Source: Flagellimonas okinawensis (lineage in GTDB: Bacteria > Bacteroidota > Bacteroidia > Flavobacteriales > Flavobacteriaceae). From it: DNA of 64,000 nt. A model generated the notes under the pieces. That model was not told where the DNA came from and did no database searches. It worked only from the letters and a program-made list of their open reading frames with translations. Below are positions 9,556 to 18,866 of this stretch, piece after piece. The DNA lies in assembly GCF_029194005.1 (NCBI RefSeq), contig NZ_JARFVA010000006.1, forward strand, positions 124,001-188,000, given 5' to 3'. Each line of letters starts with the position of its first letter. Within the stretch, counting starts at the first letter, position 1. Made by a program: the position numbers and the translations under genes.

Positions 9556-11087
9556 CCATTCTCATTTTGTTCCATTTCTGGTTGTCGGAACAGTTCCGCA
9601 TATGCCTTTCCAATATGGTCTATAATAGTGGAAGCCCTCAATGCTTCATATCCGGTCGTGGACACACCAAGGTCACCAGCCAACCCATGTAGGTACACCC
9701 CAAAAATTGCGGCATCGACAGATGAATACCCTTGAGCCATCAGTCCGGTGATCATCCCCATCAAAACATCTCCGCTACCCGCTGTGGCCATGCCAGGATT
9801 CCCAGTAGTGTTCACATATCCCTTCCCGTTATAAATGGTAATGGTATGAGCTCCTTTAATCACTATTACTACATTATATTTGGCAGCGAAAGTTTTGGCC
9901 TTTTCGAGTTTTTCAAAATCTGACGACCATTTTCCGATCAATCGCTCCAATTCTTTTGGATGCGGGGTAAGCACGGACATTTCCGGCACATCCTTGAGCA
10001 TATCCGGCTTGTGAGATAAAATATTGAGTCCATCGGCATCGATGACCATAGGTGTTCCCATCCTTTTCAGAAATGCACCAAAGGCCGAAACGGTATCGTC
10101 ATCCTGGCCGATCCCGATTCCTATACCAACAACGGTCGGCTCAAAAGGAACCTCTATCCCTGAAATGTTCCTATCCCTGGATCCTGTCAGTACCATGACC
10201 TCCGGTACCGCCGTCTGCATGGCATCATACCCACATTTGGGCAAGAAAGCAGTCACCAGGCCACTCCCAACGGTCAAACATGAATTGCACGCCAATTGTA
10301 CGGCCCCTATCTTGCCATAACTGCCCCCGACGATCAGTGAATGACCATAGGTTCCCTTATGGGAAAATTTTAATCTGGGACGGTACAAGGGAAGTACCTC
10401 CGGGCGACCTATCAATTCAAAATGCGTCTGTGTTCGATTCAGGTAGTCCCGGTCCAATCCAATATCCAACATTTCCCATTGATTCACATATACTCCGGTC
10501 TGGGGCAAGAAGAATACTAGCTTAGGTAACTGAAAGGTCAACACATAACTTGCTCTGACCACAAAGGAAGGTTCCCAAGGAACCCTGTCGAGCGGTAAAC
10601 CAGAGGGAACGTCCACAGAAAGTGTAAAGGCTTGCGAAGCATTGATATGGTTGATCAAATTCCCCACCCATTCATCGGGAGAACGGTTCAGACCTATTCC
10701 AAAGATGGCATCCACCACGATATCGTTCGGTGATATGTCCGGCAGATCGCTTTCCTCATTTATAAAATTGGGCCACACCTTTCCATCCTTCAAACGTTCC
10801 AGGTTCAACAAAAAATCATCCGACCTTTTATCACTGTAATTTACCACATGCACCTTGATCGAATAACCGTGCTCGTTCAATTTTCTGGCCAATACCAATC
10901 CATCACCCCCGTTGTTACCGATTCCACAGAAAAGTTGAACGGTGACCTGAGTGCCCCTTAAACGGGAATGCATCCAATCAAAAAGCTGTGTCGCGGCCCT
11001 TTCCATGAGCTCATCGCTCGTTATCCCCTCCTTCTTGATTGTTGATTTATCAGCTTGATAGATTTGATCGGCAGAAAATATTTTCAT
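9552..11087 (-). CDS. nnr: Bifunctional NAD(P)HX epimerase/ADP-dependent dehydratase
   Basis: 511 residues. The enzyme repairs hydrated NADH and NADPH: the N-terminal YjeF_N half (about 1-215) epimerises R- and S-NAD(P)HX, and the C-terminal half (about 225-500) is the ADP-dependent dehydratase. The epimerase motif GIGNNGGDG is at residues 55-63; the dehydratase shows VIKGAHT and TGNPGMATAGSGDVLMG. The fused form is the standard one in bacteria. The gene is monocistronic, convergent with the 139-aa gene with a 4-nt overlap, and divergent from the threonine operon. Confidence 0.93.
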   Translation of the reverse strand: MKIFSADQIYQADKSTIKKEGITSDELMERAATQLFDWMHSRLRGTQVTVQLFCGIGNNGGDGLVLARKLNEHGYSIKVHVVNYSDKRSDDFLLNLERLKDGKVWPNFINEESDLPDISPNDIVVDAIFGIGLNRSPDEWVGNLINHINASQAFTLSVDVPSGLPLDRVPWEPSFVVRASYVLTFQLPKLVFFLPQTGVYVNQWEMLDIGLDRDYLNRTQTHFELIGRPEVLPLYRPRLKFSHKGTYGHSLIVGGSYGKIGAVQLACNSCLTVGSGLVTAFLPKCGYDAMQTAVPEVMVLTGSRDRNISGIEVPFEPTVVGIGIGIGQDDDTVSAFGAFLKRMGTPMVIDADGLNILSHKPDMLKDVPEMSVLTPHPKELERLIGKWSSDFEKLEKAKTFAAKYNVVIVIKGAHTITIYNGKGYVNTTGNPGMATAGSGDVLMGMITGLMAQGYSSVDAAIFGVYLHGLAGDLGVSTTGYEALRASTIIDHIGKAYAELFRQPEMEQNENG

Positions 11088-11141
11088 TCAGCAAAAAAAA
11101 TTGATTATTCCTAAGGATTTCGCAAAAAACAACCCCATCGA

Positions 11142-11172
11142 TTTGATGAAGTATACAAAAGTACTACATTTA
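11142..11172 (+). promoter_or_regulatory. Promoter of the threonine operon
   Basis: TTTG at 11142-11145, 19-nt spacer, then TACATTTA at 11165-11172 (7 of 8 to the Bacteroidota TAnnTTTG box). Transcription would start near 11178, about 50 nt upstream of the leader peptide. Confidence 0.65.
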
Positions 11173-11203
11173 TCACCTCATTACAGAGCAATGGAGCCAA
11201 AAC

Positions 11204-11311
11204 AAACGGATATTAACCTTAATTTGATGAATCCCTTTTCATCAACTTTCACCATTACCATTACCACCCCTTTGGGGTAAGTCTGCTATATATAATTCCG
11301 TCCGTTTTTTT
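11204..11311 (+). promoter_or_regulatory. Putative attenuator/leader region of thrABC
   Basis: The transcribed leader contains the Thr-rich peptide, a small hairpin (ACCCC/GGGGT, 11266-11278) ending on the leader stop codon, and a T7 run at 11305-11311. AAACGGA at 11204-11210 can pair with TCCGTTT at 11301-11307 just before that T-run, giving a candidate terminator stem enclosing the whole leader. This is inferred by eye; no folding was run, and the stem is short for an intrinsic terminator. Confidence 0.4.
11227..11280 (+). CDS. Threonine operon leader peptide, 17 aa
   Basis: A short open frame reading MNPFSSTFTITITTPLG and a TAA stop, 66 nt before thrA. Five of 17 codons are Thr and two are Ile, clustered at positions 7-14, like the thrL leader peptides that sense charged tRNA-Thr and tRNA-Ile in enterobacteria. 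It lies between a good promoter and thrA. That placement and composition are the evidence; no ribosome-binding site is obvious, as is normal in this phylum. It is not homologous in detail to E. coli thrL. Confidence 0.7.
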   Translation: MNPFSSTFTITITTPLG

Positions 11312-11346
11312 ATTCTATTTTCAATTTTTCACAACAATTCTTTATC

Positions 11347-13791
11347 ATGAAAGTCTTAAAATTTGGAGGCACTTCTGTTGCCAATCCAGAAAACATACAT
11401 AAGGTCAGATCCATCTTGGAACAATCGGAAAATGACCGCTTAGCGGTAGTGGTCTCAGCCTTTGGAGGGATTACGGACCTATTGATCGGTGCATCGCAGT
11501 TGGCCTCCGACCAAGATGCAACCTACAAGGAGAGCCTGAAGGCCATCGAGGACAGACATATTTCGGCCATCAGGGAGTTGATCCCCGTTACGGCGCAGAG
11601 CCCAGCACTGAGCAAGGTAAAAAGCGAACTCAACACCTTGGAGACCCTCTTGGAAGGAGCCTATTTAATTGGTGAGCTAACACCTAAACTTTCCGATAAG
11701 ATCGTAAGCTACGGTGAACTGTTATCGTCCTTCATAATCAGTGAGTTTTTAATATCCCAAGGTTTGGACGCCATATTTAAGGATAGCAGGGAACTTATCA
11801 AGACGGACAATAACTTTGGCAAGGCCAATGTGGATTTCAATACCACCAATACCAACTGCAACGTTTTTTTCTCGGCGAACAATCACAGGATTTCGCTTTT
11901 GCCCGGATTTGTGGCCGCCAGTAAAAATGGTGATATCACGACCTTGGGAAGAGGTGGTTCCGATTACACCGCTGCAATAATTGCCGCCGCGGTGGATGCG
12001 GATATGTTGGAGATTTGGACCGACGTCAGCGGAATGTACACGGCCAATCCCAAATTGGTAAAGCAGGCCAAATGCGTGGCAGAGATAAGCTATCAAGAGG
12101 CCATGGAGCTTTCACATTTTGGGGCCAAGGTTCTGTACCCCCCTACCATACAGCCCGTACTGGGCAAAGCTATCCCCATTGCCATAAAAAATACCTTCCA
12201 GCCCGATAACCCGGGGACTTTGATCTCCAAAAATACCAACGGGAACGGCAAAACCGTGAGGGGCATCAGCCATGTGGGGAATATAAGCCTGCTTTCCCTA
12301 GAAGGTCCGGGCATGATCGGGATCCCAGGGATATCCAAGCGGTTTTTCGAGACACTCTCCATAAAGAACATCAGTATCGTAATGATCACCCAGGCATCTT
12401 CCGAACATTCCATATGTGTGGGAATTTCCGATGAGGATGTAGATCTAGCGGCAGAAGCAGTGAACGAAACCTTCGAATACGAGATATCCACTAAAAAGAT
12501 AAAGCCGGTCCTTGTTGAAAAAGACCTGACCATTATCGCATTGGTAGGAGACAATATGAAGAGCCATCAAGGTTTGAGCGGTAAGATGTTCAGTACCTTG
12601 GGCAAGAACAATGTAAATATAAGGGCCATTGCCCAAGGGGCGTCGGAGCGTAATATTTCGGCGGTCATCAAAAAAGAGGATGTGAAAAAGGCGCTCAACT
12701 CACTACACGAGACCTTTTTCGAAGAAAATATCAAGCAGCTCAACCTATTCGTCATGGGAGTCGGTAATGTCGGTTCAAAGTTCCTGGGCCAGATACGTCA
12801 ACAAAAAAAATATTTAAAGGAGGAGCTAAAACTGAATGTACGCGTGATCGGTATCAGCAATTCCAGAAAAATGGCCTTTGACGAGAACGGAATTTCACTG
12901 AAGGATTGGGAAAATATCCTCGAGCAAGGTGAGACTGCGGACAAGGGGGCATTTTTTGACCGCATCAATTCGTTGAATTACCGCAACAGTATTTTTGTGG
13001 ACAATACGGCCAGCGCCGAAGTTTCCAAAAGCTATTCCAGTTATCTCAAAAACAGTATTTCGGTAGTGACCTGTAACAAAATCGCATCTTCCTCGGATTA
13101 TGGCTATTACCAGGAACTCAAACAACTGGCCAAGCAATACAATGCACCATATCTGTTCGAGACCAATGTCGGAGCCGGTCTTCCCATCATCGACACCCTG
13201 AAGCACTTGATCGCTTCAGGCGACAAGGTCAGAAAGATACAGGCGGTATTGTCCGGCAGCCTCAACTTTGTGTTCAACACCTTTGACAACTCCACTACCT
13301 TCCATGACGTGGTGAAACAAGCACAGGCGGAAGGATATACGGAACCCGACCCGACCATAGATCTGAGCGGGGTGGACGTGATGCGCAAAATTTTGATCCT
13401 GGCAAGGGAGAGCGGCTACCAATTGGATATTGAGGATATCGAGAACGAGGCTTTCCTACCCGAGGAGAGCCTGGAAACGGACTCCAACGAGGCATTTTTT
13501 GAAAGCCTGAAGAAGTATGAGACCGATTTTCAGAAACGTTACAAGGATGCTGCCGATGCCGGCTGCAAACTAAAATATGTTGCCCAGTTTGAAGATGGCA
13601 AGGCCAAGGTCGGACTGCAACAAATCCCAAAAGGACATGATTTTTATAACTTGGAGGGAAGCGATAATATTGTTTTGTTCTTTACGGACAGGTACGTGAA
13701 CCAACCTTTGATCATCAAAGGGGCCGGGGCCGGTGCAGATGTCACCGCATCAGGTATCTTTGCGGATATCGTTCGAATCGGAAATTTTTAG
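11347..13791 (+). CDS. thrA: Bifunctional aspartokinase/homoserine dehydrogenase
   Basis: 814 residues, the normal size for the fused enzyme. The aspartokinase half (about 1-285, start KVLKFGGTS) phosphorylates aspartate; two ACT domains (about 310-460, with LSLEGPGMIGIPG and IIALVGDNM) are the usual site of threonine feedback; the homoserine dehydrogenase half (about 465-814) shows the Rossmann motif VMGVGNVGSKFL and the catalytic region ETNVGAGLPIIDTLKHL. It supplies homoserine to ThrB and to methionine synthesis. It is the first gene of thrABC, with thrB starting 3 nt after its stop, and is probably controlled by the leader peptide upstream. Confidence 0.97.
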   Translation: MKVLKFGGTSVANPENIHKVRSILEQSENDRLAVVVSAFGGITDLLIGASQLASDQDATYKESLKAIEDRHISAIRELIPVTAQSPALSKVKSELNTLETLLEGAYLIGELTPKLSDKIVSYGELLSSFIISEFLISQGLDAIFKDSRELIKTDNNFGKANVDFNTTNTNCNVFFSANNHRISLLPGFVAASKNGDITTLGRGGSDYTAAIIAAAVDADMLEIWTDVSGMYTANPKLVKQAKCVAEISYQEAMELSHFGAKVLYPPTIQPVLGKAIPIAIKNTFQPDNPGTLISKNTNGNGKTVRGISHVGNISLLSLEGPGMIGIPGISKRFFETLSIKNISIVMITQASSEHSICVGISDEDVDLAAEAVNETFEYEISTKKIKPVLVEKDLTIIALVGDNMKSHQGLSGKMFSTLGKNNVNIRAIAQGASERNISAVIKKEDVKKALNSLHETFFEENIKQLNLFVMGVGNVGSKFLGQIRQQKKYLKEELKLNVRVIGISNSRKMAFDENGISLKDWENILEQGETADKGAFFDRINSLNYRNSIFVDNTASAEVSKSYSSYLKNSISVVTCNKIASSSDYGYYQELKQLAKQYNAPYLFETNVGAGLPIIDTLKHLIASGDKVRKIQAVLSGSLNFVFNTFDNSTTFHDVVKQAQAEGYTEPDPTIDLSGVDVMRKILILARESGYQLDIEDIENEAFLPEESLETDSNEAFFESLKKYETDFQKRYKDAADAGCKLKYVAQFEDGKAKVGLQQIPKGHDFYNLEGSDNIVLFFTDRYVNQPLIIKGAGAGADVTASGIFADIVRIGNF

Positions 13792-13794
13792 ATC

Positions 13795-14718
13795 ATGGAG
13801 GAAATCAAAGTATTTTGCCCTGCGACCATTGCCAATGTCTCCTGCGGATTTGACGTGCTCGGTCTGGCCCTGGATTCCGTGGGCGATCAAATGACCATTC
13901 GAAAAACTGCTGAAAAAGGGATTCGCATCACCAAAATTATCGGACAGGACCTTCCATTGGAAACCGTTAAAAATGTGGCGGGCGTAGCCGGTTTGGCCCT
14001 ACTGGCCAAAAGTGATTATGAAGGCGGTTTTGAAATTGAAATAGACAAACGGATAAAGCCGGGAAGTGGTATAGGCAGCAGTGCTGCCAGCTCTTCCGGT
14101 GCCGTTTGGGCCATGAACGAACTATTGGGCAGGCCCTTTTCCAACTTGGAACTGGTGGAATTTGCCATGCAGGGAGAAAAACTTGCCAGTGATGTTGCCC
14201 ATGCGGACAACGTGGCCCCTGCCATTTACGGTGGGTTTACCTTGGTCCGCAGTTACGACCCGCTCGATATCGTTCCCATACCGACACCTTCGGAATTGTT
14301 CGCTACGGTGATTCATCCCCAGATCGAGATAAAGACATCGGACTCGAGAAAGATTCTGAAGACCACGATCTCCATGGAACAGGGAATCCGTCAATGGGGC
14401 AATCTTGGAGGGCTTGTGGCGGGACTGTTCCAAAACGATTACGACTTGATCGGGCGATCGCTGCACGATCATATCGTGGAGCCCATTCGTTCGATATTGA
14501 TCCCTGCCTTTGATGATATCAAGACCAACGCTATAAAAACAGGTGCTTTGGGCAGTGGGATATCCGGATCCGGACCTTCCATTTTTGCCTTGAGCAAAGG
14601 ACAAAAAATTGCAGAGGCAGTGGCGGATTCCATGAAGGCCACCTATCGGGACATCGGTGTGGATTTTGATATCCATGTCTCCAAAATCAATAGTCAAGGT
14701 GTTAAAATAATCTCCTAA
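13795..14718 (+). CDS. thrB: Homoserine kinase
   Basis: 307 residues, GHMP kinase family. It phosphorylates homoserine to O-phosphohomoserine for threonine synthase. The ATP-binding motif PGSGIGSSAASSSGAV lies near residues 87-102, and the C-terminal GSGISGSGPSIFAL is the third GHMP motif. It sits between thrA (3-nt gap) and thrC (4-nt gap), so translational coupling is likely. Confidence 0.96.
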   Translation: MEEIKVFCPATIANVSCGFDVLGLALDSVGDQMTIRKTAEKGIRITKIIGQDLPLETVKNVAGVAGLALLAKSDYEGGFEIEIDKRIKPGSGIGSSAASSSGAVWAMNELLGRPFSNLELVEFAMQGEKLASDVAHADNVAPAIYGGFTLVRSYDPLDIVPIPTPSELFATVIHPQIEIKTSDSRKILKTTISMEQGIRQWGNLGGLVAGLFQNDYDLIGRSLHDHIVEPIRSILIPAFDDIKTNAIKTGALGSGISGSGPSIFALSKGQKIAEAVADSMKATYRDIGVDFDIHVSKINSQGVKIIS

Positions 14719-14722
14719 TTCC

Positions 14723-16018
14723 ATGAAATTCCACAGTTTAAACGATAAAAACATTCAGGCTTCGTTCAAGGAGGCGGTCATTGCCGGCATTGCGCCAGAT
14801 AAGGGACTCTACTTTCCAGAGCTCATCACGCCCCTGCCCTCTGATTTCTTTCAACATATCGAAGCGCTTTCCAACCATGAAATAGCCTTTAGGGCCATTC
14901 ATCAATTTGTTAGTGATGATATTCCCGATGAGGCACTACGGGACATCATCGCCAATACCCTTGATTTTGATTTTCCCGTGGTGGACATCGAGGAAGGTGT
15001 GGCGACCCTGGAACTTTTTCACGGCCCCACCATGGCTTTCAAAGATGTTGGTGCACGGTTCATGGCAAATTGTCTGGGCTACTTTTCACAGGGCAAAAAA
15101 CAGGATGTCACCGTTTTGGTGGCCACTTCCGGGGATACCGGAGGTGCCGTTGCCAACGGCTTTTTGGGAGTGGATGGTGTAAACGTGGTCATCCTATATC
15201 CGAGTGGAAAGGTCAGTGAGATACAGGAAAAGCAATTGACCACCCTGGGCCAAAATATCGAGGCCATGGAGGTGGACGGTGTTTTTGACGACTGCCAACA
15301 GATGGTAAAGACGGCTTTTTTGGACAAAGAAATCACGGGACACAAAAAATTGACCTCGGCCAACAGCATTAACGTGGCGAGATGGTTGCCCCAAATGTTC
15401 TACTTTTTGTTCGCCTATAAACAAGCTAAATCCAAAGGAAAAGAAATCGTCTTTTCAGTTCCATCAGGAAATTTTGGCAATATCTGTGCCGGGATGGTGG
15501 CCCAAAAATTGGGAATGCCGGTCCAACATTTTGTAGCCTCGACCAATGTCAATGACGTGGTACCAAAGTATTTGAATAAGGGAATTTACGAACCCATGTC
15601 GTCCAAGGCCACAATTTCCAATGCCATGGACGTGGGTGATCCTAGCAATTTTATCCGTATCAGACATTTGTACAAGGATGATCTGGAATCGCTCAGACGG
15701 AACCTTTTCTCGTATTCTCTCACGGATGAAGCGACCAAAAGAGCCATGAAAGAAGTCTACGACCAAACAGCTTATGTAATGGACCCCCATGGTGCCGTGG
15801 GCTACCTTGGATTAAAGGAATATCAAAAAACACATCCGGACACCTATGGTATTTTTCTTGAAACGGCACACCCCGTTAAGTTCTTGGATGTGGTGGAAGA
15901 AACCTTGGGCCTGAGCCCTGAAATCCCACCACAGATCATGAAGGTGATGGACAAGGATAAAAAATCACACACCATCTCCACGTACCAGGAATTGAAGCGG
16001 TTCCTCCTTGAGGTTTAA
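14723..16018 (+). CDS. thrC: Threonine synthase
   Basis: 431 residues. A PLP enzyme that converts O-phosphohomoserine to threonine and phosphate, the last step of the operon's pathway. The PLP lysine is Lys107 in GPTMAFKDVG, and the phosphate-binding and substrate region VATSGDTGGAV follows. The length and the N-terminal SLNDKNIQASFKEAV match the class that resembles the E. coli enzyme. The stop codon overlaps that of the convergent aminopeptidase gene through TTAA at 16015-16018. Confidence 0.96.
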   Translation: MKFHSLNDKNIQASFKEAVIAGIAPDKGLYFPELITPLPSDFFQHIEALSNHEIAFRAIHQFVSDDIPDEALRDIIANTLDFDFPVVDIEEGVATLELFHGPTMAFKDVGARFMANCLGYFSQGKKQDVTVLVATSGDTGGAVANGFLGVDGVNVVILYPSGKVSEIQEKQLTTLGQNIEAMEVDGVFDDCQQMVKTAFLDKEITGHKKLTSANSINVARWLPQMFYFLFAYKQAKSKGKEIVFSVPSGNFGNICAGMVAQKLGMPVQHFVASTNVNDVVPKYLNKGIYEPMSSKATISNAMDVGDPSNFIRIRHLYKDDLESLRRNLFSYSLTDEATKRAMKEVYDQTAYVMDPHGAVGYLGLKEYQKTHPDTYGIFLETAHPVKFLDVVEETLGLSPEIPPQIMKVMDKDKKSHTISTYQELKRFLLEV

Positions 16019-17631
16019 TCCAACTTGGGCAGTTTAAAACTGTCCAAGGGACTCGGTTGTTTCATCACTTCCTCTATGGCCTCGGTAGTCCTTGGCGCCA
16101 TTCCGGAAAGATTGATGGGCCCATTTTCAGTGATAAGGATATCGTCCTCGATCCTAACGGCGATTCCCCACCATTTTTCATCGCAATCACTATTCTCGGG
16201 AATATAGATTCCAGGCTCCACGGTAATTACCTGATTTGGCCTGAAAGCTTGATAAGTACCCGCATCATGTACGTCCAACCCCAAATAATGTGAGGTACCG
16301 TGCGGAAAATAAATCCTCGCATCCTTGGCATCCTTGATGATGCCCAGATCCAATAAACCTTTGGTCACCACATCCAAGGCCGCCTTGTGGGGCTCTCTGA
16401 AAGAAGCACCGACAACACTGGCAGCTATTCCCGCTTCCTGTGCATTGTAGACGATATCATATATGGCCTTCTGTTCCGGTGAAAACTTCCCGTTGGCAGG
16501 AATGGTCCGGGTCACATCGGCCGTATACCCATGATATTCAGCCCCTAGGTCCATGAGTACCAGGTCATCACCGACCTTGGTCTTATTGTTCTCTATATAA
16601 TGAAGTATACAACCGTTATGACCGCCGCCCACGATGGATGGATAGCCCTCATATTCGGCACCATATCTTTTGTATACATATTCATGTACCCCCTGTATCT
16701 CCGTTTCGGACATATTGGGATGCATGGCCTTCATCACCTCTATCTGCCCGACCGCAGAGATTTCTATCGCACGTTTCAGCAACTTCATTTCCTCTGGAGT
16801 CTTGTCCTGGCGCAACTCGGCCATGACCTTTGGTAGAATACTGGAGTCCAAATTTGTCGATCGTTGGATCACCATCACTTTATTCTTTACCTCATCGCGT
16901 ATCCCTTCGTTGTTGGCCCCTATAAAATCATTCAAGATATCATCCTCCTGCAATTCAGGGTAGCGTTCCATGTAACGTTCAATGGTCTCGGCCACCTCCT
17001 TGCTGTTTTCTGGAGTCACCGCGGCTATCCTTTTGTACAGTTCGTTGCGAACAGGATTATAGTCCGCCGGGTAATTGGCCTTCACCTTGAAGGTCTTGAT
17101 CAGGTCGAAAAGGTCTGCCGAACCGGATTTATCGCGATAATCGTTATGGAAATCCACAAAGGACACATGGTCAAAAGCTTTGAAATCCAACGGGAAGTTT
17201 TCAAAATCGCTCCCGTTGAACACCATATCGAATCCCAATTTTTCCTTCGCTCCTTCCACACCCAGTCGTTTACCTGTCCACTGTTCGGCTCTTGCGTTCC
17301 TTTCCTGAACATAAAAAAGTTCATCAAAGGTATTTCCATCTGCATCGGTCTGTGCTTCAGAAAATAGAACAAGAACCGCATTGGGTTCCTTATAACCCGT
17401 TAAATAATAAAAGTTGGGGTCTTGGTGGTACACATAGTCCACATCGTTGGCACGGTTGCGCTCAGCATTGGCGAACAGCACCACAGCCGTGTTGGGAGGT
17501 AATTTTGCCCTGACGGCCTCCCTTCTTTCCTTATGGAAATCGGCAGGCAAATAATCGGTGGGCAGGTCTTGGGAATTTCCCGCTATGGCAAGAAACATGG
17601 TGCATAAAAGGCAAGAGATATATTTTGGCAT
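16015..17631 (-). CDS. Secreted Xaa-Pro aminopeptidase (M24B)
   Basis: 538 residues. It removes N-terminal residues preceding proline. An N-terminal signal peptide (ISCLLCTMFLAIAGNSQ) indicates export to the periplasm or outside. An AMP_N domain (about 30-190) precedes the pita-bread M24 domain, where metal ligands are seen in LMDLGAEYHGYTADVTRT (two Asp), FPHGTSHYLGLDVHD (His), VEPGIY (Glu) and RIEDD (Glu). The set is complete, so it should be active. The gene is convergent with thrC and divergent from gcvT. Confidence 0.9.
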   Translation of the reverse strand: MPKYISCLLCTMFLAIAGNSQDLPTDYLPADFHKERREAVRAKLPPNTAVVLFANAERNRANDVDYVYHQDPNFYYLTGYKEPNAVLVLFSEAQTDADGNTFDELFYVQERNARAEQWTGKRLGVEGAKEKLGFDMVFNGSDFENFPLDFKAFDHVSFVDFHNDYRDKSGSADLFDLIKTFKVKANYPADYNPVRNELYKRIAAVTPENSKEVAETIERYMERYPELQEDDILNDFIGANNEGIRDEVKNKVMVIQRSTNLDSSILPKVMAELRQDKTPEEMKLLKRAIEISAVGQIEVMKAMHPNMSETEIQGVHEYVYKRYGAEYEGYPSIVGGGHNGCILHYIENNKTKVGDDLVLMDLGAEYHGYTADVTRTIPANGKFSPEQKAIYDIVYNAQEAGIAASVVGASFREPHKAALDVVTKGLLDLGIIKDAKDARIYFPHGTSHYLGLDVHDAGTYQAFRPNQVITVEPGIYIPENSDCDEKWWGIAVRIEDDILITENGPINLSGMAPRTTEAIEEVMKQPSPLDSFKLPKLD

Positions 17632-17741
17632 TTTCTAATTTTTTATCAAAATACAAATTTTGCACATACCATAAATTCAGAACCTTATCATTTTAGCAAA
17701 ATCATGAATGGCAAAAAGAAGGGTATCCTTAATTAATTCTA

Positions 17742-17749
17742 TAAATTTG
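17742..17749 (+). promoter_or_regulatory. -7 box of the gcvT promoter
   Basis: TAAATTTG, a perfect TAnnTTTG box, 21 nt before the gcvT ATG at 17771. No clear TTG is found 19 nt upstream. It argues against the longer in-frame start at 17708, which would lie upstream of the promoter. Confidence 0.5.
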
Positions 17750-17770
17750 CCAATGCTAAAAATAAAGTCA

Positions 17771-18859
17771 ATGAAAAATACTGCACTTACAAAAACGCAC
17801 GAAGCACTGGGGGCCAAAATGGTACCTTTTGCGGGCTACAACATGCCCGTTTCCTATGAGGGTGTCAATATTGAACACGAAACAGTTCGCAAAGGGGTCG
17901 GTGTGTTTGATGTTTCCCACATGGGCGAGTTTTTGATTGAGGGGCCAAAGGCTTTGGAACTGATTCAGAAAGTCACTTCGAACGACGCTTCAAAATTGAC
18001 CGTTGGTAAGGCGCAGTACAGTTATATGCCCAATGAAACGGGAGGTATCGTGGATGACCTTATTGTATATAGGATAAAGGAAGAAACCTATCTTTTGGTA
18101 GTGAATGCATCCAACATTGAAAAGGATTGGAACCATATAACCAAGTATAACGAAGCAGTGGGTGCAGTGATGAGGGATATATCGGATGACTACTCCCTTT
18201 TGGCCATTCAGGGCCCAAAAGCAGTTGATGCCATGCAATCCCTGACCTCGGTGGATCTTTCCTCCATTAAATTCTACAACTTTGTGGTCGGTGACTTTGC
18301 AGGCATCGAGCATGTCATTATATCAGCGACCGGATACACTGGTTCAGGAGGCTTTGAGATCTACTGCAAAAATTCAGAGGTACAGCAAGTTTGGGACAAG
18401 GTCCTTGAGGCCGGGGCCGACTATGGTATCAAGCCCATTGGATTGGCGGCACGGGATACCCTTCGCCTTGAAATGGGCTATTGCCTTTATGGCAACGATA
18501 TTGATGACACCACTTCCCCTTTCGAGGCCGGTTTGGGATGGGTCACGAAGTTTACCAAAGAATTTGTGAACAGTGAAAATTTCGCCAAGGAAAAGGCAGC
18601 AGGTCCCAAAAGAAAGCTGATCGCTTTCCAAATGGAAGAACGGGGCATCCCAAGAACAGGGTACCCGATATTGGATGCCGATGGGAACGAGATCGGAAAA
18701 GTGACTTCGGGCACCATGTCACCATCACTTTCCAAAGGTATCGGATTGGGATATGTGACCACGGAGTTTTCCAAATTGGATACCCCGATCTATATTAAAG
18801 TTCGAAAAAACAACATAATGGCAAATGTGGTGAAATTGCCATTTTACAAAAACATCTAG
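17771..18859 (+). CDS. gcvT: Glycine cleavage system aminomethyltransferase (T protein)
   Basis: 362 residues from the ATG at 17771 ([20 protein letters not shown]), the family's usual start and length; an in-frame upstream extension from 17708 looks non-coding. It takes the aminomethyl group from lipoyl-GcvH and passes the one-carbon unit to tetrahydrofolate, releasing ammonia. The N-terminal folate-binding domain shows [10 protein letters not shown] and [11 protein letters not shown]; the C-terminal beta-barrel contains GLGYVTTEF. No gcvH or gcvP lies in the window. A Rossmann-fold gene begins 7 nt after its stop. Confidence 0.95.
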   Translation: MKNTALTKTHEALGAKMVPFAGYNMPVSYEGVNIEHETVRKGVGVFDVSHMGEFLIEGPKALELIQKVTSNDASKLTVGKAQYSYMPNETGGIVDDLIVYRIKEETYLLVVNASNIEKDWNHITKYNEAVGAVMRDISDDYSLLAIQGPKAVDAMQSLTSVDLSSIKFYNFVVGDFAGIEHVIISATGYTGSGGFEIYCKNSEVQQVWDKVLEAGADYGIKPIGLAARDTLRLEMGYCLYGNDIDDTTSPFEAGLGWVTKFTKEFVNSENFAKEKAAGPKRKLIAFQMEERGIPRTGYPILDADGNEIGKVTSGTMSPSLSKGIGLGYVTTEFSKLDTPIYIKVRKNNIMANVVKLPFYKNI

Positions 18860-18866
18860 TTAGCAT

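Noticed and set aside
17708..17770. Longer start of gcvT
   Set aside because: It would place the start upstream of a perfect -7 box and add residues not seen in the family.
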